This document shows positions 1 to 8,703 of a DNA stretch of 64,000 bases, one piece after another. This DNA comes from Bryobacter sp. Its GTDB lineage: Bacteria > Acidobacteriota > Terriglobia > Bryobacterales > Bryobacteraceae. A program made the translations under genes and the position numbers. Every line of letters begins with the position of its first letter. Positions within the stretch are counted from its first letter, which is position 1. The notes under the pieces were generated by a model. The model did not search any database and was not told the DNA's origin. It worked only from the letters and a program-made list of their open reading frames with translations. The DNA lies in contig JALHNH010000016.1 of assembly GCA_022843625.1 (NCBI GenBank), positions 1 to 64,000 on the forward strand, in the 5' to 3' direction.

Positions 1-36
1 AAGTCTTACAACCCCGAAGAGGTCTACAAACACTAG
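1..36 (+). CDS. 3' end of an upstream gene, possibly hisI (partial)
   Basis: Frame 1 is open from the first base and ends at a TAG at 34-36, two bases before the hisG start. The visible C-terminus reads [16 protein letters not shown] cyclohydrolase (HisI) proteins often end in a similar D/N-P-E-x-V-Y tail, and hisI would fit the operon, so hisI is the best guess. Only 11 residues are present, so this is an inference. Confidence 0.4.
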   Translation, partial: KSYNPEEVYKH

Positions 37-38
37 CC

Positions 39-908
39 ATGAAGCTCAAACTCGGTATTCCTAAAGGCTCGCTTGAGTCCGCCACGATCGACATTTTCCG
101 CCGCGCCGGCTTCCAGATCACCACCAGCTCCCGCAGCTACTTCCCCTCGATTGACGATCCCGAAATCGAATGCATGCTCATCCGCGCCCAGGAGATGGCC
201 CGCTACGTAGAAGACGGCATCCTCGATGCTGGCCTTACCGGCCGAGACTGGGTGGAAGAAAACAACTCTGACGTCGTTGCTGTTGCCGACTTGATCTACA
301 GTCGCGCCAGCTTCAGTAAAGTCCGTTGGGTCCTTGCAGTTCCTGAGAACTCCACCATCAATTCCGTCAAAGACCTCCAGGGAAAAGTCATTGCCACCGA
401 GTTGGTCGGCGCCACCAAGCGTTACCTCGAGCGCAACGGCGTCACCGCCAAAGTCGAATTCTCCTGGGGTGCCACCGAAGTCAAGCCACCCATCCTCTGC
501 GACGCCATCGTCGAAGTTACCGAAACCGGCAACTCCCTCCGCGCGAACAAGCTCCGCATCGTCGAGACCATCCTGGAATCGAACACCCAGCTCATCGCCA
601 ATAAAGCCTCTTATTCTGACCCCTGGAAGCAGCGCAAACTCGCTGACATGAAGCTCCTCCTCGATGGTGCCATCGCCGCCCTCGGCAAGGTCGGTCTTAT
701 CCTCAACGTCGAAAAGGTAAATCTCGACAAGGTCATTGCCGCCCTGCCGGCTCTCAAGACCCCCACCATCAGCCAGCTCTCCGACCCAGACTGGGTTGCC
801 GTCCACACCATCCTCGACGAAACCACCGTCCGCACCATCATCCCCAGACTCAAAGAAGCCGGTGCCCAGGGCATCGTCGAATACCCCTTGAACAAGATCA
901 TCCTCTAA
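39..908 (+). CDS. hisG: ATP phosphoribosyltransferase, long form
   Basis: This enzyme catalyses the first step of histidine biosynthesis, joining ATP and PRPP to form phosphoribosyl-ATP in the cytoplasm. The 289 residues open with [19 protein letters not shown], the usual HisG start, followed by the GLTGRDWV segment of the first lobe. The family PRPP-binding region with [16 protein letters not shown] lies near residues 165-180. The length and the C-terminal stretch (about 210-289) match the long HisG_L class, which carries an ACT-like regulatory domain for histidine feedback and does not need HisZ. An AAGAGG-like ribosome site lies upstream. The stop overlaps the hisD start as TAATG, so translation is probably coupled. 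Confidence 0.96.
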   Translation: MKLKLGIPKGSLESATIDIFRRAGFQITTSSRSYFPSIDDPEIECMLIRAQEMARYVEDGILDAGLTGRDWVEENNSDVVAVADLIYSRASFSKVRWVLAVPENSTINSVKDLQGKVIATELVGATKRYLERNGVTAKVEFSWGATEVKPPILCDAIVEVTETGNSLRANKLRIVETILESNTQLIANKASYSDPWKQRKLADMKLLLDGAIAALGKVGLILNVEKVNLDKVIAALPALKTPTISQLSDPDWVAVHTILDETTVRTIIPRLKEAGAQGIVEYPLNKIIL

Positions 909-2155
909 TGCCAATCCTACGCATCCTTCCACGCACCAAGGCTTCAAGCCTGCTCAAGCGCCGCCAGGTTCAGATGGACGACGCAATCAAAGTGGTCGAA
1001 CCCATCCTCGCCGCTGTCCAGAAAGATGGCGACAAGGCTCTGCTCGAATACGCCCGCAAATTCGATAACTTCGATCGCAAATCTCCCCGCGTCTCACCCA
1101 AAGAATGCGAAGCCGCAGCCAAACAACTCACCCCCGCCTTCGTCAAGGCAGTCAAAACCGCTGCAGCCAACATCCGCAACTTCGCCAAGTTCCAGATTCC
1201 CAAGCCCGCCTCGGTCGAAGTCGCACCAGGCCTCAAGCTCGGCTACCTCGTACGTCCCCTCGACACGGTTGCCTGCTACATCCCCTCAGGCCGTTACCCC
1301 CTGCCCTCCACTCTCTTGATGACCACCCAGCCCGCCCAGGTCGCAGGCGTCCCCAACATCTGCGTTACCAGCCCGCGCTTTGTGCCTGAGATCTTCGGCG
1401 CGGCGCATCTGCTGGGAGTCACCAACACCTTCCTCCTCGGCGGCGCACATGCCATCGCCGCCTTTGCCTTCGGCACCAAAACCGTCCCCAAGGCAGACCG
1501 CATCGTCGGCCCCGGCAACATCTATGTCGCCGCTGCCAAGAAGCTTCTGGCCGGTGACGTAGGCATCGACTTTGTCGCTGGCCCCACCGAGATCCTGATC
1601 ATTGCCGACAAAGGCAACCCCCGCTGGATCGCCGCCGATATGCTGGCCCAGGCAGAACACGATACTGACGCCGCAGCGATCCTGCTCACCACTTCCACCA
1701 AGCTGGCCGAAGAGGTGGCCGCTGAAGTAGATCGTCAACTCGAAACCCTGCCCACCGCCGAAGTCGCCCGTGTTGCCCTCAAGCGCAACTCAGCCATCCT
1801 GTTGGTGGACACCTTAGAGGAAGCCTGCGAGCTATCCAATCGCTTCGCCCCCGAACACCTTTCGATCCCAAGCGACAAGCTGCTCAAGCACCTGAAGCAC
1901 GCCGGTGGCATCTTCATCGGCGGCTACTCACCCGAAGCCGCAGGTGATTACGCCAGCGGCCCCAATCACGTCCTCCCCACCAGCGGCGCCGCCCGCCTCC
2001 GAGGCGGCCTCTCTGCGGCTGATTACGTGAAGGTCATCACCATCCAACAAATCAGTGAATCCGCCCTGGCCAAACTCGCCCCCTCCATCACCACACTCGC
2101 CCGCGCTGAAGGCCTCGAAGCCCACGCTCGATCTGTAGAGGAGCGCTTCCGCTAA
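908..2155 (+). CDS. hisD: histidinol dehydrogenase
   Basis: HisD oxidises L-histidinol to L-histidine in two NAD+-dependent steps, the last two of the pathway, using one zinc ion. At 415 residues it is slightly shorter than the E. coli enzyme (434). Visible signatures are VACYIPSGRYPLPSTLLM (substrate/NAD region), the GPGNIYVAAAK loop, the zinc and catalytic segment DMLAQAEHDTDA, and RFAPEHLSI with the catalytic Glu-His. It shares TAATG junctions with hisG before it and hisC after it, the tight packing of a translationally coupled operon. Confidence 0.97.
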   Translation: MPILRILPRTKASSLLKRRQVQMDDAIKVVEPILAAVQKDGDKALLEYARKFDNFDRKSPRVSPKECEAAAKQLTPAFVKAVKTAAANIRNFAKFQIPKPASVEVAPGLKLGYLVRPLDTVACYIPSGRYPLPSTLLMTTQPAQVAGVPNICVTSPRFVPEIFGAAHLLGVTNTFLLGGAHAIAAFAFGTKTVPKADRIVGPGNIYVAAAKKLLAGDVGIDFVAGPTEILIIADKGNPRWIAADMLAQAEHDTDAAAILLTTSTKLAEEVAAEVDRQLETLPTAEVARVALKRNSAILLVDTLEEACELSNRFAPEHLSIPSDKLLKHLKHAGGIFIGGYSPEAAGDYASGPNHVLPTSGAARLRGGLSAADYVKVITIQQISESALAKLAPSITTLARAEGLEAHARSVEERFR

Positions 2156-3228
2156 TGGAATTCCCACGCCCCGTCCCACGCCCCGCCATCGACAGGATGG
2201 CCGCCTATCACCCGCCTAGTGCGGGCCGGGCCGGCAAGCTTCGCCTGGACTTCAACGAGAACACCTCAGGCGCCAGCCCCAAGGTTCTGGCCAAGATCCA
2301 GGAAGTCCTCACCGCTGACGCCCTCACCGTTTATCCGGAATACACCGAAGTCCTGCCCACTCTGGCTAAATTCTTCGAAGTGGGCGAAGACGAGCTTGTG
2401 ATGACTAACGGCACAGACGAAGCCATTCAGGTCCTCATCAACGCCTATGTCGACAACGACGATGACGTCCTGATCCTCACCCCCAGCTACGCCATGTACC
2501 GCTTCTATTCTGAAGTGGCTGGCGCCAGTGTTCGCACCCTTCCTTACAAGAAAGACACTCTCAAATTCCCCCTTGATGAGCTTCTCGCTGCTATCCGTCC
2601 TGACACCAAAGCGATCCTCATCTCCAACCCCAACAACCCCACCGGCACCGCCATTAAGCGTGAAGGCATAGAGCGCATCCTCGACAAGGCCCCTGGCGCT
2701 GCGGTCCTGATCGACGAAGCTTACTTTGAGTTTTGCGGTATCACCATGCTGCCTTACCTGAACGAATACCCAAATCTCTTCGTCAGCCGTACCTTCTCAA
2801 AGGTCTACGGCATGGCCGCCCTGCGCGTCGGTTGCCTCTTCTCCTGCTCAGACAACATGCAGGCGATCCACAAGTCACACTCACCTTACTCGGTCAATTA
2901 CCTTGCCGCAATCGCCGCCAAAGCCGCCGTCGAAGATACGGCCTTCCTCAAGTCCTTCGTAATTGAAGTGCTCGCGGCCCGCGAAGTTCTCACCGCTGGC
3001 CTTGAAAAACTCGGCGTCCCCTATGTCCCCACCCAGGCCAACTTCGTCCTCATGCACATCGGCCCGCGCGCTCAGGAAGTCTGCGACAAACTCAAGGTTG
3101 CCGGAATTCTGGTCCGCAACCGTAGCTATGAGCTCCCTGGCTGCGTCCGTGTCACTGTAGGGACGCAGGAACAAACCCGCCGCTTCCTCGCGGCATTTGA
3201 ACCCCTCTGGAAGGAAATCCAACGATGA
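2155..3228 (+). CDS. hisC: histidinol-phosphate aminotransferase
   Basis: This is a class I/II PLP aminotransferase that converts imidazole-acetol phosphate and glutamate to L-histidinol phosphate. The 357 residues show LRLDFNENTSGASP (substrate region), TNGTDEAIQ (PLP phosphate loop), SNPNNPTGT, DEAYFEF, and SRTFSKVYGMAALRVG, which holds the Schiff-base lysine. Length and motifs are typical of HisC. The paralogous family includes aromatic aminotransferases, but the operon fixes the role. The stop overlaps the next start by four bases (ATGA). Confidence 0.96.
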   Translation: MEFPRPVPRPAIDRMAAYHPPSAGRAGKLRLDFNENTSGASPKVLAKIQEVLTADALTVYPEYTEVLPTLAKFFEVGEDELVMTNGTDEAIQVLINAYVDNDDDVLILTPSYAMYRFYSEVAGASVRTLPYKKDTLKFPLDELLAAIRPDTKAILISNPNNPTGTAIKREGIERILDKAPGAAVLIDEAYFEFCGITMLPYLNEYPNLFVSRTFSKVYGMAALRVGCLFSCSDNMQAIHKSHSPYSVNYLAAIAAKAAVEDTAFLKSFVIEVLAAREVLTAGLEKLGVPYVPTQANFVLMHIGPRAQEVCDKLKVAGILVRNRSYELPGCVRVTVGTQEQTRRFLAAFEPLWKEIQR

Positions 3229-3872
3229 GCAAACCCATGCTGGTTTTTGACATGGACGGTGTCCTCGTCGAAGTCAAAGAGTCCTATCGCGAATCGATCC
3301 GCGCCACGGTCCTTCACTTCACTGGACGCTCGGTTGAGCACAGCCTCATCCAGCACTACAAGAATCAGGGCGGCTGGAACAACGACTGGAAGCTTTCGAA
3401 AGAGCTCGCGAGTGTCTACGGCAAGGAAGTCCCCTACGACACCATCGTTGAAGTTTTTAACCAATACTTCTTCGGCCACAACGGCGTCCCGGGCCTGATC
3501 GAACGTGAGAAGTGGATCGACACCACAGGCGTCCTCGCCCGGCTCAATCAGCGTTATGACTTCGCAATCTTCACCGGCCGTCTGCAGGAAGAAGCGCAAA
3601 TCACCCTTCGCCGTTTCGCTACCCACCTGAACTGGGTCGCAGTAATCGGCGACGATGACGTCACTCATTCCAAGCCCAACCCCGAGGGCCTTCTCAAGCT
3701 CATGGCCGATCACAACGTTGCCTATTACCTTGGCGACACAGTCGATGATGCCAAGGCCTCAAAAGCTGCCAAAATCCCCTTCATCGCCATCACTGCCCCA
3801 GGCGGCAACTTCGCTGCCTTCAGCCCTGCCCACTTCATTGACAACATCAACCAACTGGAGACTGTCCTTTAA
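3225..3872 (+). CDS. HAD-superfamily phosphatase inside the his operon, candidate histidinol-phosphatase
   Basis: A 215-residue HAD hydrolase of subfamily I type. Motif I is VFDMDGVL (nucleophile D9, acid/base D11). Motif II is the Thr of AIFTGR, motif III is the Lys of THSKPNPEG, and motif IV is [11 protein letters not shown] helical cap of about 80 residues sits between motifs I and II. The gene overlaps hisC by ATGA and hisB by one base (TAATG), so it is an integral operon member. The adjacent HisB is a dehydratase only, with no N-terminal HAD phosphatase domain, and no hisK (PHP) or hisN (IMPase-like) gene is in the window. Removal of phosphate from histidinol phosphate is therefore the natural role. 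This is an inference from context; a general sugar-phosphate phosphatase is the alternative. Confidence 0.85.
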   Translation: MSKPMLVFDMDGVLVEVKESYRESIRATVLHFTGRSVEHSLIQHYKNQGGWNNDWKLSKELASVYGKEVPYDTIVEVFNQYFFGHNGVPGLIEREKWIDTTGVLARLNQRYDFAIFTGRLQEEAQITLRRFATHLNWVAVIGDDDVTHSKPNPEGLLKLMADHNVAYYLGDTVDDAKASKAAKIPFIAITAPGGNFAAFSPAHFIDNINQLETVL

Positions 3873-4459
3873 TGCGCACCGCAAAGATCGAACGCATCAC
3901 CAAAGAAACTCAAATCCGAGGCAGCCTCAAGATTGAAGGCAAAGGCAAGTACGCCATATCGACAGGTGTCCGCTTTCTCGATCACATGCTCGAACTCTTC
4001 ACCAGGCACGGCGGCTTTGACCTGAACCTCGAAGCAACCGGCGACCTCGATGTCGATCAGCATCACACCGTCGAAGACGTGGGTATCGTCCTCGGCCAAC
4101 TCTTCAGCCAGGCCCTCGGGGATCGCAAAGGCATCAACCGCGCGGGCTACTTCGTCCAGACCATGGACGAAACCCTCGCCGTCACCGCCGTCGACCTCGG
4201 TGGACGTCCTGCCCTCGTCTACAAAGACCTCGTCAAGGTGGTCCACGTTGGCGACTTGCAAACCGAGCTGCTGCCCGACTTCTTCGACGGCTTCGTCACT
4301 CACGTAAAGGGCAACCTCCACGTCAAGGTGCTTTATGGCCGCTCCAATCATCACAAGATCGAAGCGATCTTCAAGTGCTGGGCACGCTCCATGAAATACG
4401 CCTGCTCAAAAGACGTCCGCATGAAGGATCAGCTCCCTTCCACCAAGGAGCTTCTGTGA
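3872..4459 (+). CDS. hisB: imidazoleglycerol-phosphate dehydratase
   Basis: HisB dehydrates imidazole-glycerol phosphate to imidazole-acetol phosphate. The 195 residues correspond to the monofunctional form. The start shows the family order RITKET, then [16 protein letters not shown]. The two manganese-binding repeats are QHHTVEDVG and SNHHKIEA, the hallmark double HH motifs. There is no fused phosphatase domain of the enterobacterial type, which leaves the phosphatase job to another protein, plausibly the HAD enzyme just upstream. The stop TGA lies inside the hisH GTG start (GTGA overlap). Confidence 0.97.
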   Translation: MRTAKIERITKETQIRGSLKIEGKGKYAISTGVRFLDHMLELFTRHGGFDLNLEATGDLDVDQHHTVEDVGIVLGQLFSQALGDRKGINRAGYFVQTMDETLAVTAVDLGGRPALVYKDLVKVVHVGDLQTELLPDFFDGFVTHVKGNLHVKVLYGRSNHHKIEAIFKCWARSMKYACSKDVRMKDQLPSTKELL

Positions 4460-5052
4460 TCTCGATCATCGACTATGGGGCCGGCAACCTGCGTTCGGTG
4501 CAGAACACTCTCGCTGAACTCGGTGCCACCTACAAGCTCATTGATACGCCCGAAGCCATTCGTGCCGCGGACAAGCTGGTGCTGCCCGGCGTTGGCCACT
4601 TCGGTCAGCTCATGCAGTCCCTCGATGCACTAAAACTCCGCCAGCCAATCTTGGAGAAGATCGCCGCCGGCAATCCTTTCTTCGGTATCTGCCTCGGCAT
4701 GCAGGCCCTCTTCTCGAGCAGCGCCGAAGCCCCGGATCTCGAAGGCCTCAGCATCTACCCCGAGCGCATCGAGCGCTTCCCCGCCGGTGCACGTGTACCT
4801 CATATGGGCTGGAACTCGCTCAAGCCCCGTCCAGACTCGAAGCTATTGAGGGGCTTGAACGAACCCATCTACGTCTACTTCGCCAACAGCTACTACGCTC
4901 CTCCCATTGAGGCCACGTCCGCCACTTGCGACTACCAGCTCCCCTTCAGTGCGGTGCTAGAGCGGGATAACATCTACGGCGTACAGTTCCACCCCGAGAA
5001 GTCCGGCCCCACCGGTCTCAAGATCATGAGCAACTTCCTGGAGCTTGCCTGA
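4456..5052 (+). CDS. hisH: imidazole glycerol phosphate synthase, glutaminase subunit
   Basis: HisH hydrolyses glutamine and channels ammonia to HisF. The class I amidotransferase triad is visible: Cys in FFGICLGMQ, and His and Glu in VQFHPEKSG. The PGVGHFG oxyanion strand is also present. A longer open frame begins at an ATG at 4375 inside hisB, but the family start ([10 protein letters not shown]) follows directly after the GTG at 4456, which has AAGGAG at 4445-4450 with 5-base spacing and forms a GTGA overlap with hisB. That start gives 198 residues, normal for HisH. Confidence 0.95.
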   Translation: MISIIDYGAGNLRSVQNTLAELGATYKLIDTPEAIRAADKLVLPGVGHFGQLMQSLDALKLRQPILEKIAAGNPFFGICLGMQALFSSSAEAPDLEGLSIYPERIERFPAGARVPHMGWNSLKPRPDSKLLRGLNEPIYVYFANSYYAPPIEATSATCDYQLPFSAVLERDNIYGVQFHPEKSGPTGLKIMSNFLELA

Positions 5053-5813
5053 TGCTAGCCAAACGAATCATCCCCTGCCTTGATGTCACTGCCGGCCGTG
5101 TTGTGAAAGGCATCAACTTCGTCAACCTCCGCGATGCTGGAGACCCGGTTGAGCTCTCGCAGCGTTACAACGAACAGGGCGCCGACGAAGTCGTCTTCCT
5201 CGATATCACTGCCAGCTCAGATGAGCGCAATACCATGGTCGATGTGGTCTTCCGCACTGCCCAGCGAGTCTTCATCCCGCTCACTGTCGGTGGCGGCATT
5301 CGCGAAGTCCGCGATGCACGCCGCATCCTCGTATCAGGTGCCGACAAGGTCAGCGTCAACACTGCCGCCGTCCGCCGGCCTGAGCTCATCACAGAGCTAT
5401 CCAACGAATTCGGCGCACAAGCCGTTGTTCTTGCCATCGACGCTCGCCGCAAGGGCGACTCATGGAGCGTCCACACCAAGGGCGGTCGTGTAGATGAATC
5501 GATCGACGTGATCGAGTGGGCCCAGCGCGGAGAAGCGCTTGGAGCTGGCGAGATCCTGCTCACCTCGATGGATACCGACGGCGTCCAGAAGGGCTTCGAT
5601 TGCGCTCTCACCCGCGCCGTTAGCCGTGCCACGCGCATCCCGGTGATTGCTTCCGGTGGTGGAGGCATCCCCGAACACTTCCTCGAAGTGTTGACCGACG
5701 GCGAAGCTGATGCCGCCCTGGCTGCCAGCATTTTCCACTACGGAACCTACACCGTCAACGATCTCAAAGAGTTCCTCGACAAACACAACATCCCGGTAAG
5801 AAAGAACGCATGA
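5052..5813 (+). CDS. hisF: imidazole glycerol phosphate synthase, cyclase subunit
   Basis: HisF is the (beta/alpha)8 cyclase that uses ammonia from HisH to convert PRFAR to imidazole-glycerol phosphate and AICAR. Family landmarks over 253 residues are [11 protein letters not shown] (catalytic Asp at position 11), GGGIR of the first phosphate site, AIDARR (second catalytic Asp) and IASGGGG of the C-terminal phosphate site. The start overlaps the hisH stop (TGATG) and its stop overlaps hisA (ATGA). HisH-HisF adjacency fits the heterodimer. Confidence 0.97.
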   Translation: MLAKRIIPCLDVTAGRVVKGINFVNLRDAGDPVELSQRYNEQGADEVVFLDITASSDERNTMVDVVFRTAQRVFIPLTVGGGIREVRDARRILVSGADKVSVNTAAVRRPELITELSNEFGAQAVVLAIDARRKGDSWSVHTKGGRVDESIDVIEWAQRGEALGAGEILLTSMDTDGVQKGFDCALTRAVSRATRIPVIASGGGGIPEHFLEVLTDGEADAALAASIFHYGTYTVNDLKEFLDKHNIPVRKNA

Positions 5814-6505
5814 TCGTACCCTGCATCGACCTCATGGACGGCAAAGTCGTCCAACTCATCCAAGGCAAAGAGAAGGCCCTCGAGGGCGAAGAGCCACTCG
5901 TGATGCTCGCGAAATTCGCGGGCTTCCCTGAGATCCAGGTGATCGACCTCGACGCCGCCCTCGGTCGCGGAGCCAATGACGACATCGTCGAACTCCTCGC
6001 TGGTCGCGCCCGCTGCCGTGTCGGTGGTGGTGTTCGTTCCCCCGAGCGAGCCCAGACCCTCGTCGACCAGGGTGCTGCCCAGGTCATCGTCGGCACTGCC
6101 GCCTTCACCAGAACTGGTATCAACGTCCCGCTGCTTGAATCCATTGCCGCGCAGATCGGCAAGGATAAAATCCTCATCGCCCTCGATTCCAAATACGGCA
6201 AGATCGTAGTCAAGGGCTGGCAGGAGTCGACTGACCTTACCGCCGTCGAAGTGCTGAAGTCGCTTGAGCCCTACTGCGGCGGCTTCCTGTGCACATACGT
6301 CGATAAAGAAGGCATGATGCAGGGCACAGACCTCGATTGGTTCCGCAGCCTCCGTGCCGCAACCACCCTGCCTATCACCGCAGCCGGTGGGATTACGACT
6401 CTTGAAGATGTAAAATCCTTAATGTCGATGGGAATCCACTCGGCGATGGGGATGGCGATTTACACGGGTCACGTCAAGCTCGACGATTTACGCCAATTGC
6501 TCTAA
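5810..6505 (+). CDS. hisA: phosphoribosylformimino-AICAR-P isomerase
   Basis: HisA isomerises ProFAR to PRFAR, the substrate of HisF. It is a (beta/alpha)8 barrel homologous to HisF. The sequence starts [12 protein letters not shown], which holds the catalytic Asp, and shows VGGGVR and ITAAGGITT phosphate loops and the [14 protein letters not shown] segment with the second catalytic Asp. Length (231) is slightly short but complete. It is the last recognised his gene. Order H-F-A places A after F, unlike the enterobacterial H-A-F order. Confidence 0.95.
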   Translation: MIVPCIDLMDGKVVQLIQGKEKALEGEEPLVMLAKFAGFPEIQVIDLDAALGRGANDDIVELLAGRARCRVGGGVRSPERAQTLVDQGAAQVIVGTAAFTRTGINVPLLESIAAQIGKDKILIALDSKYGKIVVKGWQESTDLTAVEVLKSLEPYCGGFLCTYVDKEGMMQGTDLDWFRSLRAATTLPITAAGGITTLEDVKSLMSMGIHSAMGMAIYTGHVKLDDLRQLL

Positions 6506-6533
6506 GACTCCGGCCTCAAGACCGATATGTGTC

Positions 6534-7520
6534 TTGAGCAACCGAACAGTGAGTATCCTTAGCAACCTCTTTCAGAAGAGCCCCGAGTCTGAATCCACTT
6601 CTCTGTCCGAGCAGTTCAGCAGCCTGGAGTGGATCGAAGCTACACGCGACGCGGCCATCCAGCTTTGGCGTTCCAGCATGATCAGCATGAGCGAAGCCAT
6701 GCCCTCCTCGCCCAAACAGATCTGTGACCCCCACCGCAAGAGCATCAAGCAACTGGTGGAGGACATGCCCAATAAGCCCGCACCCAACGTCATCGAACAG
6801 CGCAAGCAGAAGACGATGGAGATCCTCAAAAGCTATGGTGCGCAAATGGGTTCGTTCATCGATTCCCAGGACAAGGAAGCGAAGGCCGTCCTGAACTCCG
6901 TCGCCCAACTTACCGAGACCCTTTCGAGCTTTGACCAGCGCTACGCCGTCCGCCTGCAGGGCATCACCAAGAAGCTCCGGCTCCTTGCCACCTCAAACGA
7001 CCTCGGCGAGATCCGAACCAAGCTCAGCGCCGAATGCACCCAGCTCGAGAAGTGTCTTGAAGAACAACAGCGAGATACACGAGGTGCGATGCAACGACTG
7101 AACGAAGACCTCACCAAGAGCGACAGCCGCAAGCAACGTTCCATCCCCGGCCCTGGCTCACAGCATGCTTCAGACAGCCTCCTCACTCTTGAGCTTGCCG
7201 TACGCGGATGGGACCGTTACTGCCTGGTGCGCTATGAGTTTCACGCCCGCGCAGGCACTGATGTCTGGTCTGCCAAAGAGAAGGCGATCCTCGATGCGCT
7301 ACCTGAGCGGCTGGGTCATCTTGTGAAGGCCGTCGTCCCCAAGACAGGTGTGATTCTCGCTGCAGTGCAATGCCAGTTGCTGGAGTATGCTGGCCAAGCG
7401 GAATCCATGGAGCGGTCTCTATCGCAGACCTGCGGCATGGTCTGCACATCCCGTGTGGTTGAGCCTCTTCGCGGTGAGGCGATGCGTGACGCGATGCTTC
7501 GTCTTGAGAAGGCTGGTTAA
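6534..7520 (+). CDS. uncharacterised protein, helical with a possible degenerate C-terminal cyclase fold
   Basis: I do not recognise a family with confidence. The 328-residue frame opens with TTG at 6534; a GTG at 6549 is an equally good start. The first 200 residues look mainly alpha-helical and charged with Gln/Lys/Glu-rich stretches, and contain only one Cys. The last 110 residues alternate strand- and helix-like patterns (YCLVRYEFHA, then a helix, then GVILAAVQCQLLEYA). This faintly recalls a GGDEF domain without its GGDEF loop, but that is a guess. No signal peptide or membrane segment is seen. It follows hisA by 28 bases and precedes the CpaE-like gene by one base, so it probably works with the latter. 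Confidence 0.6.
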   Translation: MSNRTVSILSNLFQKSPESESTSLSEQFSSLEWIEATRDAAIQLWRSSMISMSEAMPSSPKQICDPHRKSIKQLVEDMPNKPAPNVIEQRKQKTMEILKSYGAQMGSFIDSQDKEAKAVLNSVAQLTETLSSFDQRYAVRLQGITKKLRLLATSNDLGEIRTKLSAECTQLEKCLEEQQRDTRGAMQRLNEDLTKSDSRKQRSIPGPGSQHASDSLLTLELAVRGWDRYCLVRYEFHARAGTDVWSAKEKAILDALPERLGHLVKAVVPKTGVILAAVQCQLLEYAGQAESMERSLSQTCGMVCTSRVVEPLRGEAMRDAMLRLEKAG

Positions 7521-7521
7521 G

Positions 7522-8703
7522 ATGCTGCGCTATGCCTTGTTCGCACCCGATACATCCATTGCCTTTGGCCTCGAGCGCTGCCAGAGCCTTTTGCTCCTGC
7601 GAGCTTTTGATCACTTCCTCTCACCTGAGGGTCTCCTGGACTATGTGCGAGCCTACTCTCCTCAGGTCCTTTTCTTTGACATCAGTGAGGGTCGGGAAGG
7701 GCTGAACGAAGCCGCCGAGCTGCTTCGCGGGTCGGCGCACACCCATTTGGTTGCCGTCGCTCGTGACCTTGATCCTGAAGTGCTGATTGAACTGATGAAT
7801 CTGGGTGTCCGTGAGTTCTTGCGATTCCCTTTCGATCCCGATAAGCTCATGGCTTCGGTGGCCCGGATTGAGCACATTGTGGCCAGCGCACCGGCTGAGC
7901 GTGAATCGACCGACCTGTTGTTTAGCTTTCTTCCGGCCAAGCCAGGCGTTGGGGCGTCGACAACGGCGATTCATACCGCTCTTGAGCTGGCCCAGCGCCC
8001 GCACAGCCGTGTCCTGCTGACTGACTTCGACCTAAATTGTGGCTTGAGTCGCTTTCTTCTCAAACTGGCTAATCCACTTGGGGTCCGCGATGCTGTGGCC
8101 AAGATGAGTGAGATGGATGATGGCCTGTGGATGGAGATCAAGTCGAGTGTCGAAGACCTGGACGTACTGCCCTCTTGTCTGATTGAGCCTTGCCTCGAGA
8201 TTGAACCGATGCGGATTCGGAATCTATTTGAGTTCGCCCGCCGGCGCTACCGTATTGTCCTGGCTGACCTGAGCGGCATGATGGAGAACTTCTCGCTCGA
8301 CATACTGCAACAATCTCGCCGCATCCTGCTGGTCGTTGAGCCTGAACTCGCTGGAGTGCATATGGCTCGCGAGAAGATGCGCTTTCTCGAAGCTCGCGAG
8401 TTGCAAGACCGGGTGGCTCTTGTGATCAACCGCTGGCGTAAGGATGCTCCGCTCACGATCGCTGACATCGAGAGCGTACTCGGGGTGCCGGCTGAGATCA
8501 CCTTAAGTGACTCGCCCGAGCAGGTCTACAAGTCCGTAATGCGCGGGGGAGCACTCGACCCCTCCTCCACTTATTACCGGGAGGTTGCCGATCTAGCTTC
8601 CTGGCTTGCTTCAGAGTCTGGCGTCAAGCGGGGCCCCAAGCCCAAGCGCAAGGTCGAGTACTTCTCACTGATCCCGAGTCGCTATTCGCTCAATCGCGCC
8701 TGA
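7522..8703 (+). CDS. CpaE/TadZ-like ParA-fold ATPase with altered Walker A
   Basis: A 393-residue protein with a receiver-like N-terminal part (about 1-120; QVLFFDISEGREG resembles the phospho-site strand) and a MinD/ParA-type domain from about 130. The P-loop equivalent reads AKPGVGASTTA. The signature first Lys of the deviant Walker A is kept, but the usual P-loop Lys is Ala. TDFDLNCG is the Walker A' segment, and a VLADLSG strand follows. CpaE/TadZ proteins localise type IVc (Flp/Tad) pilus machinery at the pole, and atypical Walker A motifs are known in TadZ. No other tad genes lie nearby. The ATG at 7522 was chosen because homology to the receiver-like fold begins there; the frame is open upstream into the previous gene. 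Confidence 0.75.
   Translation: MLRYALFAPDTSIAFGLERCQSLLLLRAFDHFLSPEGLLDYVRAYSPQVLFFDISEGREGLNEAAELLRGSAHTHLVAVARDLDPEVLIELMNLGVREFLRFPFDPDKLMASVARIEHIVASAPAERESTDLLFSFLPAKPGVGASTTAIHTALELAQRPHSRVLLTDFDLNCGLSRFLLKLANPLGVRDAVAKMSEMDDGLWMEIKSSVEDLDVLPSCLIEPCLEIEPMRIRNLFEFARRRYRIVLADLSGMMENFSLDILQQSRRILLVVEPELAGVHMAREKMRFLEARELQDRVALVINRWRKDAPLTIADIESVLGVPAEITLSDSPEQVYKSVMRGGALDPSSTYYREVADLASWLASESGVKRGPKPKRKVEYFSLIPSRYSLNRA

Noticed and set aside
4375-4455. An N-terminal extension of hisH from an internal ATG.
   Set aside because: It lies wholly inside hisB. The family start and the AAGGAG site both point to GTG at 4456.
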